64,000 nucleotides of DNA. Source: Bradyrhizobium sp. cir1 (lineage in GTDB: Bacteria > Pseudomonadota > Alphaproteobacteria > Rhizobiales > Xanthobacteraceae). The first letter of the stretch is position 1; every line of letters starts with the position of its first letter. The notes under the pieces were generated by a model. The model was not told where the DNA came from. It saw only the letters and a program-made list of their open reading frames with translations, and did not search any database. Shown here piece after piece: positions 52,010 to 60,931 of the stretch. The stretch lies in assembly GCF_014198245.1 (NCBI RefSeq), contig NZ_JACIHE010000025.1, forward strand, positions 1-64,000, written 5' to 3'. The position numbers and the translations under genes were made by a program.

Positions 52010-53566
52010 ATGTCCGGCCCCAATGCCAGCCTGATGGTCCCCGGCCTGCGCCGGAACATGGTGACGATCTGCGCCATGACCGCAACCGTCATGCAGGCGC
52101 TGGACACCACCATCGCCAACGTCGCCCTGCCCTACATGCAGGGCACGCTGTCGGCCTCGCAGGACCAGATCAACTGGGTCTTGACCTCCTACATCGTCGC
52201 CGCCGCGATCATGACCGCCCCGGTGGGCTGGATCGCCAACCGCTTCGGCCGCAAGCGCATTTTCATCATCTGCTCGGCCGGCTTCACCTTCGCCTCTGTG
52301 CTGTGCGGCCTGGCGCAGGACATCAACCAGATGGTGCTGTTCCGCCTGCTGCAGGGCGTGTTCGGCGCGGCGCTGGTGCCGCTGTCCCAAGCGGTGATGC
52401 TCGATTATTACACGCTCCAGGAACGCGCCACGGCGATGTCGATCTGGGGCATGGGCGTGATGATGGGCCCGATCATGGGTCCGTCGCTCGGGGCCTGGCT
52501 GACCGAGACCTATTCCTGGCACTGGGTGTTCTTCGTCAATTTGCCGTTCGGCGCGATCACCGTGCTCGGGCTCGCCGTCTTCCTGGACGAGACCGACAAG
52601 AATCTCAGCCTCAAATTCGACTGGTTCGGCTTCGGCGCATTGGCGGTCGCAATCGGCGCGCTCCAGCTCGCGCTCGACCGTGGCGAGCAGCTCGACTGGT
52701 TCGAATCGGTCGAGATCGTGACCGAGTTCGTCATCTCGGGGATAGCGTTCTACTATTTCTTCGCGCACTCCTTCACGACCTCGCGGCCGTTCATCCAGTT
52801 CGCGCTGTTCAAAGATCGCAACTTCCTCACCGGCTGCATCTTCATGACGGTGATGGGGCTCGTGCTGTATTCGACCATGGCGCTGGCCTCGCCATATCTT
52901 CAGAACGTGATCGGCTATCCCATCATGACCGCCGGCGGCCTGCTCGCTAGTCGCGGCTTCGGCACCTTCTTCGCGATGATGATGGTCGGCCGCATCATGC
53001 GCTACATCGAGGCGCGCACGCTGATCATCTCGGGCCTGACCCTGACCGCGGCCTCGCTGTTCCAGATGACCGGCTGGACCGATCAGACCCAGGTGCCGGA
53101 GATCGTCATCGTCAGCATCATCCAGGGCTTTGGCTTCGGTCTCGTCTTCGTGCCGCTCTCGACGGTGTCGTTCCTGACGCTGCCGAACCATTTGCGCACC
53201 GACGGCACCTCGATGCTGACGCTCTTGCGCAATGTCGCGAGCTCCGTCGGCATCTCCATCGTCATCGCCGAGCTGACGCAAGGAACGCGCAAGACCTATG
53301 CGATCCTGTCCGAGCACATCAACCCGTTCAACCATGCCCTGCAAATGCCCGACGTGCGCGGCATCATCAACCTCTCCACCGACGCCGGCCGCGCCATGGC
53401 CGACAGGATGGTCAGCGTGCAGGCGCAGATCATCGCCTTTGCCCACGACTACATGCTGGTGATGGTCTTCATCCTCTGCACCATCCCGCTCGCGCTGATG
53501 ATCGGCTCGACCAAGGCCACCCTGCGCAAGCAGGCGGCGGGGCCGGAACATGCGGTGATGGAGTAG
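52010..53566 (+). CDS. emrB: EmrB-like DHA2 efflux pump (MFS)
   Basis: A 518-residue inner-membrane proton-driven drug exporter with fourteen hydrophobic segments (DHA2 family). Marks include LDTTIANVALPYMQGTLSAS (motif D1), the NRFGRKRIFI loop (motif A) and FGAALVPLSQAV. It starts 11 bases after emrA and pairs with it. The MarR gene upstream is the expected local control. Substrates of relatives are hydrophobic toxins, phenolics or plant flavonoids; which apply here is not known. Confidence 0.93.
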   Translation: MSGPNASLMVPGLRRNMVTICAMTATVMQALDTTIANVALPYMQGTLSASQDQINWVLTSYIVAAAIMTAPVGWIANRFGRKRIFIICSAGFTFASVLCGLAQDINQMVLFRLLQGVFGAALVPLSQAVMLDYYTLQERATAMSIWGMGVMMGPIMGPSLGAWLTETYSWHWVFFVNLPFGAITVLGLAVFLDETDKNLSLKFDWFGFGALAVAIGALQLALDRGEQLDWFESVEIVTEFVISGIAFYYFFAHSFTTSRPFIQFALFKDRNFLTGCIFMTVMGLVLYSTMALASPYLQNVIGYPIMTAGGLLASRGFGTFFAMMMVGRIMRYIEARTLIISGLTLTAASLFQMTGWTDQTQVPEIVIVSIIQGFGFGLVFVPLSTVSFLTLPNHLRTDGTSMLTLLRNVASSVGISIVIAELTQGTRKTYAILSEHINPFNHALQMPDVRGIINLSTDAGRAMADRMVSVQAQIIAFAHDYMLVMVFILCTIPLALMIGSTKATLRKQAAGPEHAVME

Positions 53567-53591
53567 GCACGCTCGATCTACAATCTCTGCT

Positions 53592-53724
53592 GTCGTCCCG
53601 GACAAGCGTAAGCGCAGATCCGGGACCCATAACCACAGGGAGTGGTTGTCGCGCGAGCTGGTAACTCCGAACCCTCGCCAAACCTCCCCCTGTGGTTATG
53701 GGTCCCGGCCTTCGCCGGGACGAC
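53592..53724. repeat. Palindromic intergenic repeat, family A
   Basis: GTCGTCCCGGACAAGCG...GGGACCCATAACCACAGGGA faces TCCCCCTGTGGTTATGGGTCCC...CCGGGACGAC; it closely matches the copy at 16157. It lies at the convergent ends of emrB and the kinase gene. Confidence 0.92.
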
Positions 53725-53783
53725 ACCGAGAACTTTGAGCCGTCATCGCACCTCACACTGCATCGAGCTTGTGGCGCGCTCCC

Positions 53784-54848
53784 CTACCCCAACAACTCCT
53801 CACACCCCAAATCCTCCACCGCCATCATCACTCGCTCCAGATTGTTCCACCAGATCAGCGGCGGGATGTTGATGCTCCACTGCCAGACCGGCCTCGTGAT
53901 CTGCCAGAGCACCGCCCAGCGGTAGTCGCGATCGAGCGCGCCGCGCGTGTAGCCGGTGATGCCGCTTTCGATCAGCGTCTCGTGGTAGAGATTCAGCAGC
54001 GGGCGTTCGAGCGCCTGCCGGCGTTCCGGATACCAATGCATCGCCATCATATAGGCGAGATCGTGGGTCGGAACGTTGATGCTCCAAAGATCGAAATCGA
54101 AGATGCGCACGGTGTCGGTGACGCCTGCGCGCGGCAGCAGGAAATTCCAGGTATGGGCATCGCCATGCGTGATGCTGAGATGGCGGTGCGAATGGTAGCG
54201 CTGGGACAGCCGCTCCGACTGATCGATCAGGCGACGGTAGAGGATTCGCCGCTCCTCGCTCAGGCGATTGCCGAGAAGGTCGGCAAAGCGGTCATAGTGC
54301 CCCGCAAACGTCTCCATGCGCTGCGCGCTGTCCTCCATGCTCGCGAAGGTGCCGACGGTGTCGCCGAGGCTCGGATGATCCCACCAGGCCGCATGCCAGC
54401 GTGCGAGCGTGTTGACGATGGCGAAGGCCTGCTCGCGCGACGGCGGCACCGGCCAGGCCATCCCGATGTCGTGGCTGTCGGTGAGATCCTCGAGCAGCAG
54501 ATGCCAGGTGGGGCCCTCCTCGTCGAAATGCCCATCAAAGCAGCGCGGCACGAGTCCCGGCGGCATCTTCGGCGCGAGCTGCGTGTAGTAGTCCACCTCG
54601 CGCCGGCCGCCATTGGCGAGGTTCTCGGCGAAAGCCGAATTGGGAGTCTTGAGAATCAGCGACTGCGGGGCGCCGGCGGCTTCGCCGACATAACGCAGGC
54701 CGAGCCTGACGATATGCGACACGACGGTGTCGCGCTGATTCAGCACCTTCACTTCGCGGACCGCGCCGGCGTCGAGCACGCCGCCCCGGCGTAGCGCGGC
54801 CGTCAGTTGGGCCGGCTCAACGACCGCCGGCAAGTGTGGAGGTGTCAT
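53784..54848 (-). CDS. APH-family phosphotransferase
   Basis: A 354-residue protein of the aminoglycoside phosphotransferase / ecdysteroid-kinase-like fold. The Brenner loop is HGDAHTWNFLL, and the metal-binding loop is IFDFDLWSINVPTHDLAYM. The N-lobe Lys lies in the SLILKTPN strand. The start at ATG 54848 (MTPPHLPAV) was chosen over 54875. The substrate is unknown; such proteins phosphorylate small hydroxyl compounds, and calling it a resistance gene would be unjustified. Confidence 0.85.
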   Translation of the reverse strand: MTPPHLPAVVEPAQLTAALRRGGVLDAGAVREVKVLNQRDTVVSHIVRLGLRYVGEAAGAPQSLILKTPNSAFAENLANGGRREVDYYTQLAPKMPPGLVPRCFDGHFDEEGPTWHLLLEDLTDSHDIGMAWPVPPSREQAFAIVNTLARWHAAWWDHPSLGDTVGTFASMEDSAQRMETFAGHYDRFADLLGNRLSEERRILYRRLIDQSERLSQRYHSHRHLSITHGDAHTWNFLLPRAGVTDTVRIFDFDLWSINVPTHDLAYMMAMHWYPERRQALERPLLNLYHETLIESGITGYTRGALDRDYRWAVLWQITRPVWQWSINIPPLIWWNNLERVMMAVEDLGCEELLG

Positions 54849-54920
54849 GACCACGATGCCCCTGTCCCGCGCCATACTGCACGATCACGATCCCGGGCAC
54901 CAGCGGCCGCCCGATGCGGA

Positions 54921-56612
54921 TCAAGCCGCGGCGGTCGAGTCGCGCACGGTCCGGACCACGACCGACCGCAGCTGCTCGAGATTGGCCGCCATGCCAGCGA
55001 TCGCCTGCCTGACCTCCGCGGCGCGCTCGTTCACGGACGCCGCGTCGCGGCTGACATTGCCGATCTTGGCCGAGACGTCCTTCGCAGCGGAAGCCGATTC
55101 GGAGATCGACCGCGCGATCTCCCGCGTTGCCGCGTCCTGCTCTTCCATCGCCGCGGCAACCGAGGTCGCAACGCCGTCGATCTCGACGATGTGGCTCCCC
55201 ATGGCCTCGACCGCGTCCACTGCCGCCTGTGTGGAGGCCTGGATCTCGGCGATCAGCCGCGCGATCTCCTCGGTGGATTTGGCGGTCTGGTCGGACAGGG
55301 ATTTGACCTCAGCTGCGACCACCGCGAAGCCGCGGCCGGCCTCGCCGGCACGCGCCGCCTCGATGGTGGCGTTGAGCGCCAAAAGGTTGGTCTGACCGGC
55401 GATGCCGCCGATGAGGTCGGAGACTTCCGCGATCTTCTTCACCGATCCGGCCAGCGCCTGGATGGTCGAGCGGGCCTGCTCGCGGCCCGCGACCGCCGAC
55501 CTCGTGACGGTCGAGGTGCGTGCGACCTGGGTCGCGATCTCCCGGATCGAGGCGCTCAGCTCCTCGGCTGCGGCCGAAACCGTCTGCGAGCTGCCCAGCG
55601 CCTGCGTCGAGGCCGCCGCCACAGCCTGCGATTCCGTGGACAGTGAGCGGGCGATCTCGGACAGGCTGGAGGCGACCCGTTCCACGCCCTGGCTCGCCGC
55701 GCTCGCGGTATCGACCGAACGGCCGGTTTCGCGCTCGACCGTCTCGGCCATCTGATGCAGGGCGGAGCGCTTGGCGCGTGCGGCCTCCTCCTCGTTCTGC
55801 AATTGCTCCTCGCGCAGGCGGGAATTCTCGATCGCCCCCTGCTTGAACACCGCGAGGGCGCCCGCCATCGAGCCGATCTCGTCCTGCCGATGCGCGAAGG
55901 GGATGTCGGCGGCGAGATCGCCGGTCGCAAGCTTCTGCATCGTGCCGGTCATGCGCACGATCGGACGGACCACGCCAAGGGCAACGCCAAGCAGGCCGGC
56001 GACGATGAAGGCCAGGACCGCGGCGGAAACGCCGAGGAGGATATAAAGGATCGAGCTGTCGCGGTCCTCGGCCAGCTTCTCCGTGTCGGCATTCTGCTTG
56101 TTGGCGCTCTCGACGATGCTGTCGATGACGCCGCGATGCGCGGTGTAGGCATCCTTGAGCCGCGCATAGGTGCGCTCGGTGGCAGCCATGTCCTTGGCCT
56201 TGAGGGCCGGCAGGAGCTGGTCGAACAGCAGCTTCCAGAACTTCTGCACCTCGGCATCGGATTTCGACACCAGGGCAGACTTCAGGTCGGCCGAGAGGCT
56301 GGAGGCCGTCCAGTAGGCCTTGCGCTCGTCGTAGTCCTTGCGGAGCTGGACCAGGCGTTCGCCATGGACCGCCAGCTGGTCCGGCTCGCGCATGGCGAGG
56401 GTGGCCTCGAGATAGGCCTCGATCACATATTCCGGTGGCGGCAGGATGTCGGCGATGAGGTCGTTGCCGAGCTTGATATCGGAATAGAGGGGACCGCCGA
56501 CCTTGAGCTCGCGTAGCGCATAGAGGCTGGTGGAGACAACCGCGGTGAAGCCGATGGCGAGCACGATGCCGAACGCAATGATCGCGGAAGACAACGACAG
56601 GCGAATTTTCAT
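54921..56612 (-). CDS. Methyl-accepting chemotaxis protein
   Basis: A 563-residue transmembrane chemoreceptor. A first membrane helix (about 8-30) precedes a periplasmic four-helix sensor (about 32-190), a second helix (about 191-215), a HAMP domain (about 212-265) and a cytoplasmic signalling hairpin. The hairpin tip reads IGGIAGQTNLLALNATIEAA, the strongest MCP signature. No CheR-binding pentapeptide is seen at the C-terminus (it ends in RDSTAAA). The ligand is unknown. It lies near aromatic-catabolism genes on the same strand, so an aromatic acid is a possible but untested signal. Confidence 0.94.
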   Translation of the reverse strand: MKIRLSLSSAIIAFGIVLAIGFTAVVSTSLYALRELKVGGPLYSDIKLGNDLIADILPPPEYVIEAYLEATLAMREPDQLAVHGERLVQLRKDYDERKAYWTASSLSADLKSALVSKSDAEVQKFWKLLFDQLLPALKAKDMAATERTYARLKDAYTAHRGVIDSIVESANKQNADTEKLAEDRDSSILYILLGVSAAVLAFIVAGLLGVALGVVRPIVRMTGTMQKLATGDLAADIPFAHRQDEIGSMAGALAVFKQGAIENSRLREEQLQNEEEAARAKRSALHQMAETVERETGRSVDTASAASQGVERVASSLSEIARSLSTESQAVAAASTQALGSSQTVSAAAEELSASIREIATQVARTSTVTRSAVAGREQARSTIQALAGSVKKIAEVSDLIGGIAGQTNLLALNATIEAARAGEAGRGFAVVAAEVKSLSDQTAKSTEEIARLIAEIQASTQAAVDAVEAMGSHIVEIDGVATSVAAAMEEQDAATREIARSISESASAAKDVSAKIGNVSRDAASVNERAAEVRQAIAGMAANLEQLRSVVVRTVRDSTAAA

Positions 56613-56872
56613 GAAGCAATCCGGGCGCGAATGAAATCCGCACCGAGCCTAGACCGCTACGGTAAATACGGGCTTTCTTCGCGGACAAGTTGCAGAAGAA
56701 ATGCTCCGCAGGACTACGGGATTGGGCTGTCAGCCAACCGGTTTTAGGTCAGTGAGACTGACGCTCAAACGCAGATGTGCACTTTCTGCCCGGAGACGGC
56801 ACGGCACCGGCTGCAATTGCGCTGAACGAGAAGCGCGTAACGGCGACCGGGCGCCGCCGCTACGCAATTGCC

Positions 56873-57475
56873 TCAGACGTCGAAGAACACCGTCTCGTCG
56901 TCGCCCTGCAAATGCAGATCGAGGCGATAGACCGGCTTGCCGGTCTCGCGCACCGCGGTCAGCGTGGCGCGGCGCTCGGCGGGTACCAGCGCCAGCACGG
57001 GATCGGCGGCGTTGCCGGCCTCGTCGCTGAAATAGATCCGGGTATAGAGATGCCGCAGCATGCCGCGGCCAAAGACGGCCAGCAGGATGTGCGGCGCCTG
57101 CGGCTTGCCATCGGGATCGGGCACCACGCCCGGCTTGATGGTGTCGAAGGAATAGTTGCCGTCCTTGTCGGTGCCACAGCGGGCGAAGCCGCGGAAGCTG
57201 GCATTGGGCAGCGCGCGCTTGTCCTGCGGGTCGGCAAAGCGTCCTTGCCCATCGGCCTGCCAGATCTCCAGCATGCAATCAGGCACGGCAACGCCGTCGC
57301 CGTCGAAGACACGGCCCTCGATGCGGACACGATCGCCGGTGACGTCGGGCGTCAGCGTCGAGCTGGTGAACGCGTCGTTCCACGCGTACTCGCCGGTCGG
57401 CGTCAGTCCGTATTTGAAGAACGGACCGACGGTCTGCGATGGGGTGATCCCGTCGGGCTTCACAGAATCCTGCAC
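56873..57475 (-). CDS. pcaG: Protocatechuate 3,4-dioxygenase alpha subunit
   Basis: Alpha chain of the enzyme that opens the protocatechuate ring between C3 and C4 to give beta-carboxymuconate. It has 200 residues from a GTG at 57475, one base after the pcaH stop; a longer frame from 57526 would overlap pcaH. Family marks are ITPSQTVGPFFKYGLTP and DGVAVPDCMLEIWQADGQG. The alpha subunit keeps the fold but not the iron ligands. It closely follows pcaH, as usual. Confidence 0.93.
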   Translation of the reverse strand: MQDSVKPDGITPSQTVGPFFKYGLTPTGEYAWNDAFTSSTLTPDVTGDRVRIEGRVFDGDGVAVPDCMLEIWQADGQGRFADPQDKRALPNASFRGFARCGTDKDGNYSFDTIKPGVVPDPDGKPQAPHILLAVFGRGMLRHLYTRIYFSDEAGNAADPVLALVPAERRATLTAVRETGKPVYRLDLHLQGDDETVFFDV

Positions 57476-57476
57476 G

Positions 57477-58178
57477 TTAGTGGTTCTCCATGGGCGTGGC
57501 GTTCTTGCCGCGCAGCACGATGTCAAAGCGGTAGCACAGCGCCCATTCGGGCTGGGTATTCTCCAAGTCGAACGACGAGACCATCCGTGCGCGCGCCTTC
57601 TCGTCCGGCACCGAGTTGAAGATCGGATCGAACGGAAACAACGGATCGGCCGGGAAGTACATCTGCGTCACCAGCCGCGTGACGAAGGAATGGCCGAACA
57701 CCGAGAGATGGATATGTGCCGGCCGCCACGCATTATGGTGATTGCCCCAGGGATAGGCGCCGGGCTTGATGGTGACGAAGCGGTAGTAGCCGACGGCATC
57801 GCTCACAGTGCGGCCCGCGCCGGTGAAATTCGGGTCGAGCGGCGCCGGATGCTGGTCGCGGACATGGACATAGCGGCCGCAGGAATTGGCCTGCCAGATC
57901 TCCACCAGCGAGTTCGGCACGCCGCGGCCGTCCTCGTCGCGCACATGGCCGTGCACGATGATGCGCTCGCCGATCGGCTCGCCGCTGTGCTGGGTGGTGA
58001 GATCGTTGTCGCCCTCGCGCACGGTCTCGTGGCCGTAGACCGGGCCGGTCAGTTCCGACAGCGTATGGCGCATCGGGATCAAGGGCTTGTTCGGCGCGCG
58101 CTTGATCGAGCTCTTGTAGTCGGGCGACAGCGGCAGCGGATGCGCCTTGTTGCTGTCCACGGGATAGATGAATGTCAT
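57477..58178 (-). CDS. pcaH: Protocatechuate 3,4-dioxygenase beta subunit
   Basis: Beta chain carrying the non-heme Fe(III). It has 233 residues from the ATG at 58178, with GGAGGAG upstream. Iron ligands are expected as Tyr in GRYVHVRD, Tyr in AYPWGNHH-adjacent positions and His in WRPAHIHLSVFG; the HIH motif is clear. N-terminal peptides (HPLPLSPDYKSS) fit the family. The gene sits after an AT-rich region with a palindrome at 58235, so it probably has its own promoter, separate from the genes upstream. Confidence 0.94.
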   Translation of the reverse strand: MTFIYPVDSNKAHPLPLSPDYKSSIKRAPNKPLIPMRHTLSELTGPVYGHETVREGDNDLTTQHSGEPIGERIIVHGHVRDEDGRGVPNSLVEIWQANSCGRYVHVRDQHPAPLDPNFTGAGRTVSDAVGYYRFVTIKPGAYPWGNHHNAWRPAHIHLSVFGHSFVTRLVTQMYFPADPLFPFDPIFNSVPDEKARARMVSSFDLENTQPEWALCYRFDIVLRGKNATPMENH

Positions 58179-58234
58179 TGGCGAACTCCTCCCCGGCCAT
58201 TTTAGGTCCGACCGGTCAACGCTTCCGCCAATCA

Positions 58235-58247
58235 TTATAGGATATAA
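58235..58247. promoter_or_regulatory. AT-rich inverted repeat upstream of pcaHG
   Basis: TTATA-gga-TATAA, a perfect 5-3-5 inverted repeat overlapping a TATAAT (minus strand, 58234-58239) in an AT-rich island 57 bases before pcaH. It suggests a regulated promoter. No clear -35 was seen. Confidence 0.5.
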
Positions 58248-58298
58248 CTAATTTGGGGAAGCGGGTTTGGCAGGCGTCCTGCGCCTCGCCGGGCGCCG

Positions 58299-59192
58299 CT
58301 ATTTGATCGGCGGGCGCGGCAGCACGGCCTCGCCGGGCTCGAGCCGATAGGTGTGATCCAGCGAATACCAGGGCGTCGCGACATCGGGCGCGGTCGGATG
58401 CGGCGGATCGTGGCGCTGGAACTTGCCGATCAGCGCCTGCGTCACCCCGAACTGCACGTCGCTGTCGATATGAGGATCGGCGGGATCGTAGACCTGCGAG
58501 ATCAGCACCTTGAATCCGGGCTTGAAGATCAGAGCATGCAGATGCGCGGGTCGGTAGGGGTGCCGGCCCTGCGCCTCGAGCAGGCGGCCGACCACGCCAC
58601 CCGTCGGAATGGGATAGCCGACCATCATCACCGAGCGGAAGGCGAAGCGTCCGTCCTGGTCGGTCGTGAACTTGCCGCGCAGATTCATGTCGGCCTGATC
58701 GGGGTCCTGGTTCTCATAAAGGCCGACGGGCGAAGCGTGCCAGACATCGACCTCGGCCCCGGTGACGGGACGGCCGTCCCTGTCGACGACACGGCCGCTG
58801 ACGAACAGCGGCGCGCCCGGCGTCTCCGAGCGCACGATCGATCCGCCATTCTCGACCCGCGGCGAGTTCAGCCGCCAGAACGGCCCGAGCAATGACTGAT
58901 CGGTTTCAGTGTTGCCCTGATCGCCATTGTTGAGCAGGCACACCAACGGCGAGACGCCGAGCGAGCCCGCCATCAGCACGACTTCGTTGTGCGTGTCGGT
59001 GGTCAGCTTGCCGAGCTCGGCGATGACAGCGGTGGCATCGCGAAATTCCTTCTCGGTCAAGCGGACGTCGCGCACGAAGGCGTGCAAATGCTTGACCAGG
59101 GAGACCATGATCTGGCGCAGCCGCGGATCGGATGTCCGCTCCATCACCGCCAGTGCCGCGACCGTGACGTCCTGCTCGCGCTCGATGATCAT
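58299..59192 (-). CDS. Intradiol ring-cleavage dioxygenase (hydroxyquinol or catechol 1,2-dioxygenase)
   Basis: A 297-residue Fe(III) intradiol dioxygenase with the N-terminal helical dimerisation domain (about 1-100) that protocatechuate dioxygenases lack. The catalytic part opens at LLGPFWRLNSPRVENGG; iron ligands are Tyr in GLYENQD, Tyr and His in HPYRPAHLHAL. The 297 length and this layout fit hydroxyquinol 1,2-dioxygenase best, with catechol 1,2-dioxygenase as an alternative. GGGAGAG precedes the ATG. It is upstream of pcaHG and downstream of the thiolase gene, all on one strand, and its product (maleylacetate or muconate) would feed the beta-ketoadipate pathway. Confidence 0.88.
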   Translation of the reverse strand: MIIEREQDVTVAALAVMERTSDPRLRQIMVSLVKHLHAFVRDVRLTEKEFRDATAVIAELGKLTTDTHNEVVLMAGSLGVSPLVCLLNNGDQGNTETDQSLLGPFWRLNSPRVENGGSIVRSETPGAPLFVSGRVVDRDGRPVTGAEVDVWHASPVGLYENQDPDQADMNLRGKFTTDQDGRFAFRSVMMVGYPIPTGGVVGRLLEAQGRHPYRPAHLHALIFKPGFKVLISQVYDPADPHIDSDVQFGVTQALIGKFQRHDPPHPTAPDVATPWYSLDHTYRLEPGEAVLPRPPIK

Positions 59193-59254
59193 GCTGCCAT
59201 TCTCTCCCTATCATTCCGGGGCGCGAGAGAAACGAGCGAACCCCGGACTCTTCG

Positions 59255-59390
59255 CCTCTCCCCGCTTGCGGGGAGAGGCCGACGCGCGAAGCGCGGCGGG
59301 TGAGGGGGACTCTCCGCGAGTCCAACTGTCACCGTCCTTGCGGAGACTCCCCCTCACCCCGACCCTCTCGCCGCAAGCGGGGAGAGGGAG
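59255..59390. repeat. Palindromic intergenic repeat, family B
   Basis: CCTCTCCCCGCTTGCGGGGA faces CTCTCGCCGCAAGCGGGGAGAGG, with inner GGTGAGGGGGACTCTCCGCG and its complement. It lies between the thiolase and dioxygenase genes. Confidence 0.88.
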
Positions 59391-59399
59391 AAGAGAGAG

Positions 59400-60608
<1,209 letters not shown>

Positions 60609-60931
60609 CGTTGTTCTCCCTGAATGCCGCGATCCGGCCAAATTCTTCAATGTCGGCGGAGTTTTAGGAGGGCGCCCGCGGCAGGTCAATTGACGGTTTC
60701 GCGGGGCAGCCGTCATTCCGTGGCGCGCCATTTGGCGCGAGCCCGGAATCCATTTGTCCGCGTGACGTGCGGCCCGATGGATTCCGGGCCTGTGCCTGTC
60801 GGCGCATCCCGGAATGACGACCGAGAATGTGGCAGCACCTCGCGCCCCCCACTGCGGACAACGTGGAAAACCCGCTCCTACCGGCCAAAGCGATAGGAGC
60901 GAGGGGCGAAATTTTGTAGGTTGCGCCGCTC
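60609..60931. other. Intergenic region between pcaF and mutS
   Basis: Divergent region containing one palindromic repeat (60711-60819) and otherwise no open frame or motif that I can support. Promoters for both genes must lie here. Confidence 0.5.
60711..60819. repeat. Palindromic intergenic repeat
   Basis: CGTCATTCCGTGGCGCGCC faces GCGCATCCCGGAATGACG; the inner pair is GCCCGGAATCCAT and ATGGATTCCGGGC. It lies between divergent pcaF and mutS. Confidence 0.88.

Noticed and set aside
51914..53605. 563-codon minus-strand open frame opposite emrB
   Set aside because: Same antisense artefact as for the other membrane protein genes; the translation is full of Asp, His and Arg with no motif.
53784..54848. 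Aminoglycoside resistance gene
   Set aside because: The APH-type kinase fold is shared by many small-molecule kinases and no sequence feature indicates aminoglycoside specificity.
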